Assembly (NCBI GenBank): GCA_900104495.1
Contig: FMXS01000018.1
Span: 23,714-87,713 of the forward strand
Direction of reading: 5' to 3'
From: Ruminococcaceae bacterium FB2012
Lineage (GTDB): Bacteria > Bacillota > Clostridia > Oscillospirales > Ruminococcaceae
Length of the DNA: 64,000 bases
The notes beneath the pieces are model-generated. The model was not told where the DNA came from and did no database searches. It saw nothing but the letters and a program-made list of their open reading frames with translations. Each line of letters starts with the position of its first letter. Positions within the stretch are counted from its first letter, which is position 1. Position numbers and translations under genes: made by a program. Positions 27,473-35,917 of this stretch are shown here, in pieces.

Positions 27473-28384
27473 TCAGTTTTTCTTATCTTCAAGCAGGATG
27501 TAGTCCCTTCTTTCGACGAGCGCGTCTTTGGAAACGGCCTCCGTATAAAGTATCTCCCGCATATCGCTGAACTTCCCTATCCTTTCCCGGAGCTTCACGA
27601 TGGCCTCGGCCTGTTCGGGTCTCAGAAGCAGGCACTCCGCGATCTCCTCCGCATCCGCTTTATTGATATTCACCGGCTTCATGACCTTTTCGGCCTCCGA
27701 TACCGGCTCCGCTTCGGAACTCTCCTCTGTCTCCGCCGGAAGCTCCGTCACCGCAGGCACAGCCGTGACTTTTTCCGTTGTTGTGACCTCGGTCTCCTTC
27801 CGCTCACGGGATGTCTGCGATGTGGTCGTGTACTCGATCCTGTCATTTTCGGAAATAAAAAAATGCTCCTCGATCACGGATAGCGTCCTTTCGCCGATGC
27901 CGTAGACCTCGAGCAGTTCATCAAAATTATGTATGGCGCCTCTGCGCCTTCTGAATGCGGTGATTCCCTCCGCCGCCGTTTTGTTGATGCCGCTCACCGC
28001 GAGGAAGCAGTCGAGGTCGGCCTTGTTGATGTCCTGCGGATATTCATAGACCTTTTCCGTGACGGTTGCTTTCGTCTTTTTCTCCGAGGTGCTTTCGGAC
28101 TTCCCTTCCGAGGACGCGCCCCGCGCCGATGAGGTGCCGCTGTCCGTCCCGGAGGAGCTGTCCCCAACGGTCTCCGCAGAGGAAGAGCTGACGTAAATGC
28201 GGGCGGGAGCTTCTTCCTTTACGGCCTTGTTGGCCACCACCGCAGCACCGGCCGCCGCCGCCACAAGCAGCGCACAAATCCCCGCAGCGATGTGGGAAAT
28301 CCTCGGACCGCGCTTGTTTTCTTCCGCCTCCGGCGGCTCTTTGCCCCCGGCAGGAGCAGGATCTTTACGCTTGCTGTCGCTCAC
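27473..28384 (-). CDS. ComEA-like protein with two helix-hairpin-helix domains
   Basis: A 303-residue membrane-anchored protein. A Pro/Glu-rich cytoplasmic N-terminus is followed by one membrane helix (IAAGICALLVAAAAGAAVVA) at about residues 31-50, a Ser-rich linker, a first HhH repeat (DINKADLDCFLAVSGINKTAAEGI), a Thr/Glu-rich linker, and a second HhH repeat near the C-terminus (VNINKADAEEIAECLLL). ComEA normally has one such domain and binds DNA during uptake; the duplicate and long linkers are unusual, and no comEC is nearby. GTG at 28384 is chosen because GGAAGGGGG lies seven bases upstream. Confidence 0.78.
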   Translation of the reverse strand: MSDSKRKDPAPAGGKEPPEAEENKRGPRISHIAAGICALLVAAAAGAAVVANKAVKEEAPARIYVSSSSAETVGDSSSGTDSGTSSARGASSEGKSESTSEKKTKATVTEKVYEYPQDINKADLDCFLAVSGINKTAAEGITAFRRRRGAIHNFDELLEVYGIGERTLSVIEEHFFISENDRIEYTTTSQTSRERKETEVTTTEKVTAVPAVTELPAETEESSEAEPVSEAEKVMKPVNINKADAEEIAECLLLRPEQAEAIVKLRERIGKFSDMREILYTEAVSKDALVERRDYILLEDKKN

Positions 28385-28575
28385 ATCGGCACCCCCTTCC
28401 GAAAAAATTCCGCATAATGGGCGATACATATGAAGAATTGCCTTTATCAAATTATACAGCATTTTTCAACAATTGTCAAGTGAAAAGCGCAAAATGCCGA
28501 AGAAAAATATTATCGAAGAAAAATCCAAAAAGGGCTTGACTTTCGGAACAAAGTGTAGTATAATATTATAGCAAT

Positions 28576-28652
28576 CGGGGTGTGGCGCAGATTGGTAGCG
28601 CGCTACCTTGGGGTGGTAGAGGCCGTGGGTTCAAGTCCCGTCACTCCGACCA
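28576..28652 (+). tRNA. tRNA-Pro(GGG)
   Basis: Cloverleaf with acceptor CGGGGTG pairing with CACTCCG, anticodon stem-loop CTACC TTGGGGT GGTAG giving anticodon GGG, T arm GTGGG TTCAAGT CCCGT-type, encoded CCA. Its 3' 45 bases are the attachment core for two tandem elements. Confidence 0.95.
28608..28652. repeat. attachment core copy 1 (within tRNA-Pro)
   Basis: 45-bp core starting TTGGGGTGGTAGAGGCCGTG and ending CACTCCGACCA, identical to copies at 38888-38932 and 51314-51358. It is the left end of element 1. Confidence 0.95.
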
Positions 28653-28658
28653 ATAGAG

Positions 28659-28706
28659 AGCCTTGTATATCGCGTAAATGCGCGGTTTGCAAGGCTTTTC
28701 TTTTTG
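28659..28706 (+). terminator. terminator next to attachment core 1
   Basis: AGCCTTG, internal loop, CGCG, TAAATG, CGCG, GTTTG, CAAGGCT, then TTTTCTTTTT. It ends tRNA-Pro transcription just inside element 1. Confidence 0.85.
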
Positions 28707-28741
28707 CTTGGTCTTTGCTTGGTACTTGCCAAAATTGGGCT

Positions 28742-28770
28742 CAGGACACTATCAGGACACTATTGGACAC
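28742..28770. promoter_or_regulatory. probable integrase arm sites, element 1 left end
   Basis: Tandem AGGACACTATC AGGACACTA with 11-bp period followed by TGGACAC. The same motif is at 39022-39050 and at 51176-51203, close to element ends; an arm-type integrase or excisionase site is inferred. Confidence 0.6.
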
Positions 28771-28835
28771 CGCCGTTGTAAACGAGCTCGGGCGGGAGGC
28801 TTTCTCCCGCCCGTTTTTTGCTGCCCTCGTTTCGC

Positions 28836-30065
28836 TCACGCCGTGATATCGATAACCTTATCCTTCTTCGGCTCCAGCATATTGGTTAGTACGTTCACCG
28901 CCTCGACGTCGGCTTCGCTGAGGTAGTGCAGATACTTCTGCGTTGTCTCAAGCTCCGAGTGTCCGAGGCGCTGCTGTACCTGCCGGATGTTGATGCCGCC
29001 GTACAACAGGAGCGTCGCCGATGTGTGGCGGAGGCTGTGGAGCTTGCGGTGCTTCAAGCTGTGCTTTTTGAGGAACTTATCGAACTGCTTGGTCGGGGTC
29101 TGCGGATTCATTATCTCGCCATTCCACTGCGTGAACAGCCACTCGTCCCCCGCCCATTTTGAGCCGAGCCGCTGTCGCTCCCTCTCGTGTTCCGCTTGGA
29201 GCATCTTCACAAGCTCGATGCAGTGTTCATTGACCGTTACCGTTCTGACCTCGTAGTCCTTCGGCGGTTTGATCTGTATCGGCTGTCCCGACACTTTAAT
29301 TGCGGCACGGCTGATTGTCAGCCGACAGCCTGCGTAATCGAAGTCGCTGAACTTGAGCGCCGCCATCTCTCCTCTCCTTGCTCCCGTGATGATTGCAAGC
29401 TGCACATAGGTCTGGAACTGCAAGTCCTCGGAGGTCAGACAGTTAAGCATCTCGGCGGCCTCGGCTTTCGTGAATATTTCGATCTTCGGATTGACCACAC
29501 GTGGGATCGTCAGCTTTTCAGCTTTTGCCGGGTTGGTGCTGATGATCTCCAACTTTTCCGCCGTCTTAAAGATTGATTGCAGGACAGTCAGGTATCGCCG
29601 CACCGTGCTTGGCGACAGCTTGTCGGTATCGTTGGTCGGTGAGCTGTGTTCGGGTGTCAGCTCGGTCAGATATTTTATGAAATTTTGGATGTGCTGCGGC
29701 TTAATGTCCTGCATCTTTTTGTTCCCGAAGAACGGGACGATGTGTGTGTCGATCACCCGCTTGTAAAAGTGCAGCGTGGTCGGTGATGCTCTGACCTCTA
29801 CCGTTTCGAGGTACTGCGGGATGAAGTCTTTGAGCTTCATCTTATTGCTCACCGCCTGCGTTCCGCTGTTGCACCGTTCCTCGAACAGCACCACCTGTCT
29901 TTGCAGCTCGGCTTCGATCTGTTTCTTGGTCATTCCCTTGTCGGGTACCCATGTCATAAAGTAGGGCTTGAGCCTGTTGCCCTTTTCGTCATATCCTCTG
30001 CTCACCCTTATGCGGTAGGATATGATCTCACCTTTCTTGTTAGTCCTCGGGTCGATATATGCCAT
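28836..30065 (-). CDS. tyrosine recombinase (element 1 integrase)
   Basis: Site-specific integrase of 409 residues. It has an N-terminal AP2-like arm-binding segment ([20 protein letters not shown]), a SAM-like core-binding domain, and a catalytic domain with the Arg in [13 protein letters not shown], the HxLRH box in [16 protein letters not shown], and [15 protein letters not shown] holding the nucleophilic Tyr. The start at 30065 has GAGGAGGTGG just upstream; the longer in-frame reading lacks a ribosome site. It lies next to the attachment core, as usual, and is nearly identical to the element 2 integrase, consistent with both using tRNA-Pro. Confidence 0.96.
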   Translation of the reverse strand: MAYIDPRTNKKGEIISYRIRVSRGYDEKGNRLKPYFMTWVPDKGMTKKQIEAELQRQVVLFEERCNSGTQAVSNKMKLKDFIPQYLETVEVRASPTTLHFYKRVIDTHIVPFFGNKKMQDIKPQHIQNFIKYLTELTPEHSSPTNDTDKLSPSTVRRYLTVLQSIFKTAEKLEIISTNPAKAEKLTIPRVVNPKIEIFTKAEAAEMLNCLTSEDLQFQTYVQLAIITGARRGEMAALKFSDFDYAGCRLTISRAAIKVSGQPIQIKPPKDYEVRTVTVNEHCIELVKMLQAEHERERQRLGSKWAGDEWLFTQWNGEIMNPQTPTKQFDKFLKKHSLKHRKLHSLRHTSATLLLYGGINIRQVQQRLGHSELETTQKYLHYLSEADVEAVNVLTNMLEPKKDKVIDITA

Positions 30066-30158
30066 TCGACCACCTCCTCTCAACCGTCAAGGATACCATA
30101 GAAGTCTGCGGAAATCCAGCGTCTGCGAAAGAGTTTCCACTCACAACACAGAAAGTTA

Positions 30159-30353
30159 TCATTCCGGCTCACCCCCTAAATATCTGAACAGTACGTCCTT
30201 GTTGATCAGATACTTTTTGCCCGCCTTGATACAGGGCAGCTCGCCCGATCTGCACAGCTGACGGACACGGTACTCGGTCAAGCCATCCACGAGCGCGGCG
30301 GCTTCTTTTATTGTCAGCATTACGATTTTAATCTCGTTTTTGTTTTCAACCAT
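30159..30353 (-). CDS. excisionase-type DNA-binding protein (element 1)
   Basis: A 64-residue protein with a MerR-like winged helix of the excisionase/HTH_17 type: MLTIKEAAALVDGLTEYRVR, then LCRSGELPCIKAGKKYLINKD. It bends DNA and directs excision with the integrase, by family knowledge. It lies upstream of int on the same strand. Start ATG has AGGAGGTTGATAATTGA. The 500-bp stretch upstream (30354-30855) has no recognised gene; its right part is homologous to the sequence downstream of repA in element 2. Confidence 0.9.
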   Translation of the reverse strand: MVENKNEIKIVMLTIKEAAALVDGLTEYRVRQLCRSGELPCIKAGKKYLINKDVLFRYLGGEPE

Positions 30354-30848
30354 TCAATTATCAACCTCCTAATGTTCATTGTAGTTGTCGTTCTTCTGTT
30401 CCTGTTTAGATCTGAATTGCTCATTTTAAATCGTCCTTTCAAACTAAATTGTTTTCCGAAAAACAGCCCTTGACACCTGCCTCAAGCGGCGTAAATGCGT
30501 GCTTACAGCCCGTATTTCAGAATTTTGACACCATGATTTTGGTGAAGGACGGCAAATGGAGCCAAGGCTCTCATCCCCGCAAACCGCGTAGAATCGGCGG
30601 GCTTTGCCCGTCCGAGGTGGCTGTGCAGGCGGCTTTGACGCCAGCACTTTAACCTGCCGATACGGTAAAATATCCCCTTAATTCTGCATTTTCGATCAAC
30701 CTCCTTTTTCTCTCCGTGCCGTTCTTTTCTTCGCCATGATCTCCCTCACAGTCGCTCACAAATGCCCTGTGTCGCGTTCTATTCTCTCACTCGCTTTCCT
30801 GTCCGACCACTGCTGTTAGAGGCCACACGTCGCGTTGTGGTGCGAGAT

Positions 30849-30990
30849 TCTACCGTCACCCGGAGGGCAAGTTGCCGGCACCCGCAGAGCTACCGTCACC
30901 CAGCTCTATCAACGCAGGTACGAGGTTTGGAGCACCTCGGGTGCCGGTAACCTCCACGCACACAAGGGCTCCCCCGCTACCGTCACCCGC
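30849..30990. repeat. direct repeats TACCGTCACCC at repA 3' end (element 1)
   Basis: CTACCGTCACCC occurs at about 30850, 30889 and 30977, partly within the repA coding 3' end where it encodes GDGS on the other strand. Candidate iterons. Confidence 0.55.
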
Positions 30991-31950
30991 ACGGTCATAC
31001 TCAAGCTCGATGATCCTGCTGCCGTGACTGCGCCGCCAAGTGAACTTTACTCCGAGAGAAGCAAGCTCATCGGTGTGCTGAATGAGATCTCTCGTCACCC
31101 GGTTTGCGAAATACTGACCGCCGTACTTGCGGCTGAGCAGCTCACACAATGCTGTCGCCGAACCGACGAAAGACCTCTCATCAAGCATCAGATCGTGAAC
31201 AGCAAGCGCAAACATATCCCTCTTGTATGGCTCGATGCTATCGGTCACTACCCAGTGGTATCTGTCAAACTCGACACAGATTCCCTGGTTCTCGATGTCT
31301 CTACCGACACAGATCAGCTTGCCTTTACGACTGCCGCGCTGACTCTCCTGCAACACAAACTCCCCGTCAGCACAGCCGCTGATACCCGTTGTGCCGGAGA
31401 TCATATTGAACGGATCGGCATCATAATTTTTTCGAGTGTGATGCACAAGCAGGATCGCGATCTCCATTTTGTCGGCAAGAATTTTCAGAGGAGTTAGTTC
31501 TTTGTAGTCAATGCCATAGCCGCTATCTGTCGATGATCTTACCTTTTGCAGCGTGTCGATGACTACAAGTTTGAGGTCGGGTTTGGTAGTTTTCAGTGCT
31601 TCAAGCTGTTCTTCAAGGCCGTTACCGATGCTGTCAGCGAGCAGTGCGAAGTCCAAATTGTCCGCAGGCTCATCGGTGAATTCATAGACACGGTTCTGCA
31701 ATCTGATGAGCGAATCCTCAAGTGCGAGATAGACGACTTGTCCTTTTAAGGTCTGATGTTTGAGGAAATCCTGTCCCTCTGCAACCGACAAGCACAGGTC
31801 AAGCACGAGCCAGCTCTTGCCGACCTTCGGCGCTCCCGCGAGGATATACAGCCCCGGAGCCAACAGTCTGTCCACGATGAACGGTGTCCGCTGTAATGCG
31901 GTGTCCATTACATATTCGCAGCTGTAGAGCTGCAATTCTTTGTTCGGCAC
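30856..31950 (-). CDS. RepA-like AAA ATPase (element 1)
   Basis: A 364-residue RecA-fold ATPase of the RepA/AAA_25 type, which acts as replicative helicase in many plasmids. Walker A is GAPKVGKSW at residues 39-47; Walker B is LKLVVIDTLQ near residue 128; a sensor-like ILLVHHTRK follows. GTG at 31950 (MPNKELQLYS) is preferred because AAGGAGG lies eight bases upstream; the GTG three codons earlier overlaps that site. The C-terminal 60 residues hold repeated GDGS, encoded by direct DNA repeats that may be replication iterons. It is very similar to the protein at 42637. It suggests that the excised element replicates. Confidence 0.88.
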   Translation of the reverse strand: MPNKELQLYSCEYVMDTALQRTPFIVDRLLAPGLYILAGAPKVGKSWLVLDLCLSVAEGQDFLKHQTLKGQVVYLALEDSLIRLQNRVYEFTDEPADNLDFALLADSIGNGLEEQLEALKTTKPDLKLVVIDTLQKVRSSTDSGYGIDYKELTPLKILADKMEIAILLVHHTRKNYDADPFNMISGTTGISGCADGEFVLQESQRGSRKGKLICVGRDIENQGICVEFDRYHWVVTDSIEPYKRDMFALAVHDLMLDERSFVGSATALCELLSRKYGGQYFANRVTRDLIQHTDELASLGVKFTWRRSHGSRIIELEYDRAGDGSGGALVCVEVTGTRGAPNLVPALIELGDGSSAGAGNLPSG

Positions 31951-31981
31951 GTTACGCACCTCCTTTCCGATTTGATATGTA

Positions 31982-32085
31982 AAAGTGGGAGTAGTATTCT
32001 TTTAGCGAACCCATGTGTAAGTTGCGCTTTTTTCAGCCGTTTGTGGGCGCACAGTTTATCCCGGACGGGGTATGACCCGATTTGG
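31982..32085. promoter_or_regulatory. conserved noncoding block upstream of repA (element 1)
   Basis: Contains GTGGGAGTAGTATTC, GCGAACCCATGTGTAAGTTG and CCGTTTGTGGGCGCACAGTT, all present at 43837-43940 in element 2. Conservation without an open reading frame suggests repA promoter control or an origin. Confidence 0.65.
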
Positions 32086-32256
32086 AATTGTTGTGCGGCT
32101 GTGTTCGGCTGTGAAAAACACTCCCTCATTTATAAGGGAATGGCAAAGGCGCTTTGAGACCCCTGCGCAAATAATTAAAAAGTATCTCTGTTCTGCACAA
32201 TCCATTCCATTTTGATTTATGCAATACTCCTTAACAATCTGATTTCTTTAGCAAAA

Positions 32257-32352
32257 CAAAAAGCCCCTTACATATCAAAACGAACAGCAAAGCTGACGGT
32301 GTCTAAGCACTGTCTATCTGCGTATTCAATTTTGATATGTAAAGGGTTTTTG
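32257..32352. repeat. imperfect inverted repeat in an 886-bp gene-free stretch
   Basis: CAAAAAGCCCCTTACATATC... (32257-32280) pairs with TTTTGATATGTAAAGGG... (32330-32352). A related TTTGATATGTAAAAG lies at 31971-31985. The rest of 31951-32836 shows no gene apart from the conserved block and the sigma promoter; a GC-rich hairpin patch lies at about 32517-32600. Confidence 0.6.
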
Positions 32353-32768
32353 CCAAAATAAATATGTCCGGCCTTTCAGCCTACTTATATTATATCAAAC
32401 CTATGTTCGATTGCCAAGAGGCGTTGTCGGATTTTGTAGGTTTGTACAGTGTCACATGGGGGATTGTGAGCGCTGTCATATTCAAGATGACGGTTTGGCT
32501 ATTCTCCTTACGCTATAGCGGGGGTCCGGGGGCTGCTGCCCCTGAGCCAGCTGCCTCGGCGGCTGCCAGTCCCCCAACGAGGGGCAGGTGGACAGCCGTA
32601 GGCGATGCTGGCTTTCACAAAGTTCCCCTTAAATGCTGCACTAATGTCAGCCTTTTTCTCACCGCCATATTTGGAAATATATCAGCGTCAACACATTGGC
32701 AGGGTCGGTAAATGTTGACCCTGTTTTCGTGCTGACCCTGTGGGCATTTCTCATTGCTGAAAAAGCAG

Positions 32769-32797
32769 TTGACAGAACAGGCTTTCTGTGCTAATAT
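32769..32797 (+). promoter_or_regulatory. promoter of the element 1 sigma operon
   Basis: TTGACA (32769-32774), 17-base spacer, TAATAT (32792-32797), 39 bp before the sigma gene. Confidence 0.75.
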
Positions 32798-32836
32798 TTC
32801 ATTTGAAAATACTCTGAAAAACAGCGAGGTGATTTT

Positions 32837-33382
32837 GTGATACCGATGATCTATCTTAGTTCACTTGATACTCAGGAAGACAGATCAAAATTTGAAGAGA
32901 TATATCAAAAATACAGAAGCAAAATGTATGGTATAGCATATTCAATTCTTGGGAACAATGAGGATTCCGAAGATGCAGTACATAATGCCTTTGTAAAGCT
33001 CGCCGATGAATTTACAAATATTTCACATTTATCCTGTAACGAAATCACTTCCTATATCGTTATTATTATTAGGAACGCTGCAATTGATATCTATAGAAGG
33101 AACAAAAGAGATCGGGAGATCAAGGAGCCTATCGAGGCTATAAAAGACGAGACCGATATTGATTTTTCTGATATCATAATCACAAAAGAAATGATGCTTT
33201 CAGCTGTGAAACAGCTTCCTGAAAAATATAAAGATGTGTTGTTTTTGTACTATTACGAACAGCGTTCCTCAAAGGAAACAGCACAGCTTCTCGGTATCTC
33301 CGAGAGCGATGTGAGAGTCGCTGCTTATAGAGCAAAGGCTATGCTAAGAAAGATCCTGAAGGGAGATGATAGGAATGGCTGA
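32837..33382 (+). CDS. ECF-type sigma-70 family factor (element 1)
   Basis: A 181-residue sigma factor. Region 2 (about residues 16-90) has FEEIYQKYRSKMYGIAYSIL and SYIVIIIRNAAIDIYRRNKR; region 4 (about 120-175) has VKQLPEKYKDVLFLYYYEQR followed by a helix-turn-helix SSKETAQLLGISESDVRVAAYRAK. GTG start with GAGGTG upstream, matching the ATG-started homologue in element 2. Its stop overlaps the anti-sigma start by eight bases, a coupling typical of sigma/anti-sigma pairs. It likely drives the operon of secreted proteins and transporter behind it; targets are inferred. Confidence 0.9.
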   Translation: MIPMIYLSSLDTQEDRSKFEEIYQKYRSKMYGIAYSILGNNEDSEDAVHNAFVKLADEFTNISHLSCNEITSYIVIIIRNAAIDIYRRNKRDREIKEPIEAIKDETDIDFSDIIITKEMMLSAVKQLPEKYKDVLFLYYYEQRSSKETAQLLGISESDVRVAAYRAKAMLRKILKGDDRNG

Positions 33383-34049
33383 TAAAGATTTCAAAGATCT
33401 ATTAGGAGAAGCGTTGATGACCAATTATGAGCAAACTCTTGATTCTGCTGGCAGTGATCATGTCTTTTCTGATGGCTTTGAAAAGGAAATGGATAAGCTC
33501 ATCAAGCGAAGACGCAAGCCCTATTACAAGCTGGTAAACACCTTTGGAAAAAGAGTTGCTTGTATCGCTGTTGTAGTAGTTGTCGCTGCGTCAACAACTG
33601 TCCTGAGCTTTGCATCATTAAGAGAGCCTGTCTTCAATTTCTTTATCAACCTATTTTCTGATCACTCCACTATCAGTACGGATTCCAATATTTCTAAAGC
33701 ATATCCGGATATTAATAGAGCCAAGTATGCTATAACAAATGATATATCTGAATATAAAGTTGAAAAAGAATACTCAAACGCCAACGAAAACTATATCCAT
33801 TATCAGAGTGGAGAAAAACAGATCATCTTCACACAGAGCGAAATAAATGATTATAATAAGAATTTCAATACTGAAGGTCAGCAGATCGATAATTTACAGA
33901 TAAATGGCTATGATGCAATTGGTTATTTTGATAATCACGGTATGTACTCAATAGTATGGAACAACGGAGAATATATCTTTGATTTAAACTCCAACATTGG
34001 TAAGGATGCACTAATTGAGATGGCTGAATCTGTGCAAAAGGTAGAATAA
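33375..34049 (+). CDS. membrane anti-sigma factor (element 1)
   Basis: A 224-residue single-pass membrane protein. The cytoplasmic N-terminus (about 1-60) includes FEKEMDKLIKRRRKPYYKLV; the membrane helix is VACIAVVVVVAASTTVLSF at about residues 66-84; the external C-terminal domain resembles DUF4367 and ends DALIEMAESVQKVE. ATG at 33375 (MADKDFKDLL) is chosen because GGGAG lies nine bases upstream; an ATG nine bases earlier would abut that site. The element 2 homologue has the same layout and the same last residues. The role as anti-sigma is inferred from coupling with the sigma gene. Confidence 0.82.
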   Translation: MADKDFKDLLGEALMTNYEQTLDSAGSDHVFSDGFEKEMDKLIKRRRKPYYKLVNTFGKRVACIAVVVVVAASTTVLSFASLREPVFNFFINLFSDHSTISTDSNISKAYPDINRAKYAITNDISEYKVEKEYSNANENYIHYQSGEKQIIFTQSEINDYNKNFNTEGQQIDNLQINGYDAIGYFDNHGMYSIVWNNGEYIFDLNSNIGKDALIEMAESVQKVE

Positions 34050-34070
34050 TAGAATATACTGTAACGTTTT

Positions 34071-34134
34071 CCCCCTTTGTTTCGTTATTATTTTCAGAAA
34101 GAGATTTCTGAGAGATAATTTCAAGCAAAGGGGG
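34071..34134 (+). promoter_or_regulatory. hairpin sequestering the ribosome site of the secreted gene (element 1)
   Basis: CCCCCTTTG (34071-34079) pairs with CAAAGGGGG (34126-34134), whose 3' arm is the ribosome site of the gene at 34142; an inner stem CAGAAA/TTTCTG caps it. A T-rich stretch follows, so it may act as attenuator or as translational lock. Confidence 0.75.
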
Positions 34135-34141
34135 TGTTTTT

Positions 34142-34543
34142 ATGAAACGTATGCTGTTGGTAGTAATGTCTCTTGTTATGATACTCGGTTTATGCAGCTT
34201 TGCGCCGCCAGATGATCCGGTTTCACCTGATTATCTATATACAAGCCGCTGTAGCTCTTTGCTTTCTATCTCAGGACTAAATGCAACCTGTACCAGTAAT
34301 TTGATAGGTTATTATGGAGAAACGACTAAGATCATTGTTACACAAACCTTACAGGTCAAAGACGGAAATCAGTGGAGAACGAGTTCATCGTGGAGTCATA
34401 CTTATTATGACTATTCGTGCCAGTTCACAAACAGCAAGACTGTTTATTCCGGCAACACATATCGTGTGAAGTCCGAGTTCAAGGTATACGCAGGGACAAA
34501 TTATGAGACGGTGTATAGCTACAGCACAACTAAGACGACCTGA
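34142..34543 (+). CDS. small secreted protein S1 (element 1)
   Basis: A 133-residue protein with a signal peptide (MKRMLLVVMSLVMILGLCSF) and a beta-rich mature part. Conserved with its element 2 counterpart in CSSLLSISG, GYYGETTKIIVTQTLQ, the YRVKSEFKVYAG segment and the KTT end. I do not recognise a function; secreted beta-sandwich proteins beside FtsX-type transporters can be bacteriocin-like or envelope-stress proteins. The ribosome site is inside a hairpin, and a palindromic element follows 48 bases after the stop. The operon places it directly after sigma and anti-sigma. Confidence 0.8.
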   Translation: MKRMLLVVMSLVMILGLCSFAPPDDPVSPDYLYTSRCSSLLSISGLNATCTSNLIGYYGETTKIIVTQTLQVKDGNQWRTSSSWSHTYYDYSCQFTNSKTVYSGNTYRVKSEFKVYAGTNYETVYSYSTTKTT

Positions 34544-34590
34544 TCTGAGACGGCTTATTTGCGGAATGGAGGGTGATACCATTGGTTTTG

Positions 34591-34626
34591 AGTATATAGT
34601 ACTATATACTTGACGAAGTCAAGTAT
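34591..34626 (+). promoter_or_regulatory. palindrome overlapping a GAA-loop hairpin (element 1)
   Basis: Perfect 20-nt palindrome AGTATATAGTACTATATACT (34591-34610) overlaps hairpin ATACTTGAC GAA GTCAAGTAT (34606-34626). The shared segment allows only one pairing at a time. The same arrangement with different bases is at 46947-46987. Confidence 0.8.
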
Positions 34627-34740
34627 CGGTCGAGTTTTATGGTGCTAAATTTAGGATTCAGTGGAAAACTGATTTGATTCAGGGACAAGAGCATTGACTT
34701 TTAATATGTGTCGTGCTACAATTAATAGGAGGTACATCTT

Positions 34741-35240
34741 ATGAAAAAGATATCAAGGAAGCTTACTGTTAGAGCATAGTATCAGCTTTTATTATCTGTA
34801 TGATGTCAGCTTTAACAGTTTATGCATCCTCAATCACCCCTGTAACTGGGAGAATTGAAGTTGAACACCCTGGTACGGTTGGTTACGATTATTCCTCTTT
34901 ACACGCTGTCAATACTTCAATATATGACAGCACACGTTTCTATTGGACTGCAAGCGTAGAGAATGAACCTACCGATATTTCATCTACACAAACCGCTGTC
35001 GAATGGAAAATATATAAGAACAATACCTTGTTTTCGTCTGTCGGTTCTAAAACAGGGTTTGAAGTTGGTAATACAGAATCTTATGGTACAGTAATCACAT
35101 TACTTGGTTCTGGCCAAAAGCCATATGGTAAGCTGAATAATATGTATAAGATGTACATCAATGTATCTCTCTGCCCTCCTGCATATTATTATTACACAAC
35201 TCTCAACTTTGGCGGTGTGTTCTACGGATATAATAACTGA
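34741..35240 (+). pseudogene. secreted protein S2 with frameshifted signal peptide (element 1)
   Basis: The reading frame from ATG 34741 (MKKISRKLTVRA) hits TAG at 34777; the rest of the protein (SIVSAFIICMMSALTVYAS then a 140-residue beta-rich part ending GGVFYGYNN) continues in the frame one base back. Joining them gives a normal signal peptide, so one base appears to be lost near 34771-34776. The ribosome site AGGAGG precedes 34741. The mature part has TGRIEVEHPGTVGYDYSS and FYWTASVENEP. The position matches the intact gene at 47091, but sequence similarity between the two is low. Alternatives are sequencing error or programmed frameshift. Confidence 0.72.
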
Positions 35241-35254
35241 AAGGATCTATAACA

Positions 35255-35917
35255 ATGACAGTCTCATCTTTGTTTGAGGATATATCCGCTTTTTTCAGAG
35301 GTCTGTTTTCAGGAGAACCGTTAGATATCATCTGGCAGGGAGTATTTTTCATGTTCGGTCTTGTCTTTGTTATTATTCTGTGGCTGATAGTCGGATATAA
35401 GCTCAGAATGAATACTCCAAAAAAGATAATGCTCATCCTGTCAAGCACTGTGTATCTCTGGTATTTTGCTTCCGAGAGATTTCCAGTTACGCTTGAAAAG
35501 GCAACACTTACATTTGATATGATTCCATCTGAGGGGCTCATTTTCAAGCAGCTCTGGGTGCCGTTCTATCAGTTCTCTGGTATCGGAATGGTATTTGAGA
35601 TCTATTACAAGCAAATGATATTCTTTGCGGTCATAGGCTTCATCTTTGCGCTGTCGGTCAAAAGATTCAAGTCACCGATAGCGTTCGGGATATTCACCGT
35701 AGCCGCCTTACTGTTTGAACCGTTGTTTGCAGTCGTTAACAATCTGCTCCACGGCGGCCTCAGCAAGACTTATGATCTCGCTGTTCTTATCATAGGGATA
35801 CCTTTAATGTTTGTAGGCTATGGCCTTGCAAGACTTCTTATCACACTTAACGGAGAGCTATATACCAAGCTGCATACGCCGGTCACGAAACGAGCCTCGG
35901 AGAGCATGAAGATATGA
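35255..35917 (+). CDS. multi-pass membrane protein (element 1 only)
   Basis: A 220-residue membrane protein with about five to six hydrophobic segments (FFMFGLVFVIILWLIVGY near residue 30; MIFFAVIGFIFALSV near 125; LAVLIIGIPLMFVGYGLA near 175). I do not recognise a family; the size and topology recall VanZ-like proteins. It lies between S2 and the first permease, and its stop overlaps the permease start by four bases, so it is part of the transporter operon. Element 2 has no counterpart. Confidence 0.7.
   Translation: MTVSSLFEDISAFFRGLFSGEPLDIIWQGVFFMFGLVFVIILWLIVGYKLRMNTPKKIMLILSSTVYLWYFASERFPVTLEKATLTFDMIPSEGLIFKQLWVPFYQFSGIGMVFEIYYKQMIFFAVIGFIFALSVKRFKSPIAFGIFTVAALLFEPLFAVVNNLLHGGLSKTYDLAVLIIGIPLMFVGYGLARLLITLNGELYTKLHTPVTKRASESMKI

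Noticed and set aside
30444..30650. Short frames on both strands between xis and repA of element 1
   Set aside because: No ribosome sites and no similarity to element 2 genes; left as noncoding.
32364..32711. 115-codon plus-strand frame in element 1
   Set aside because: It is composed partly of GC-rich hairpin sequence and lacks a ribosome site and a coherent protein pattern.
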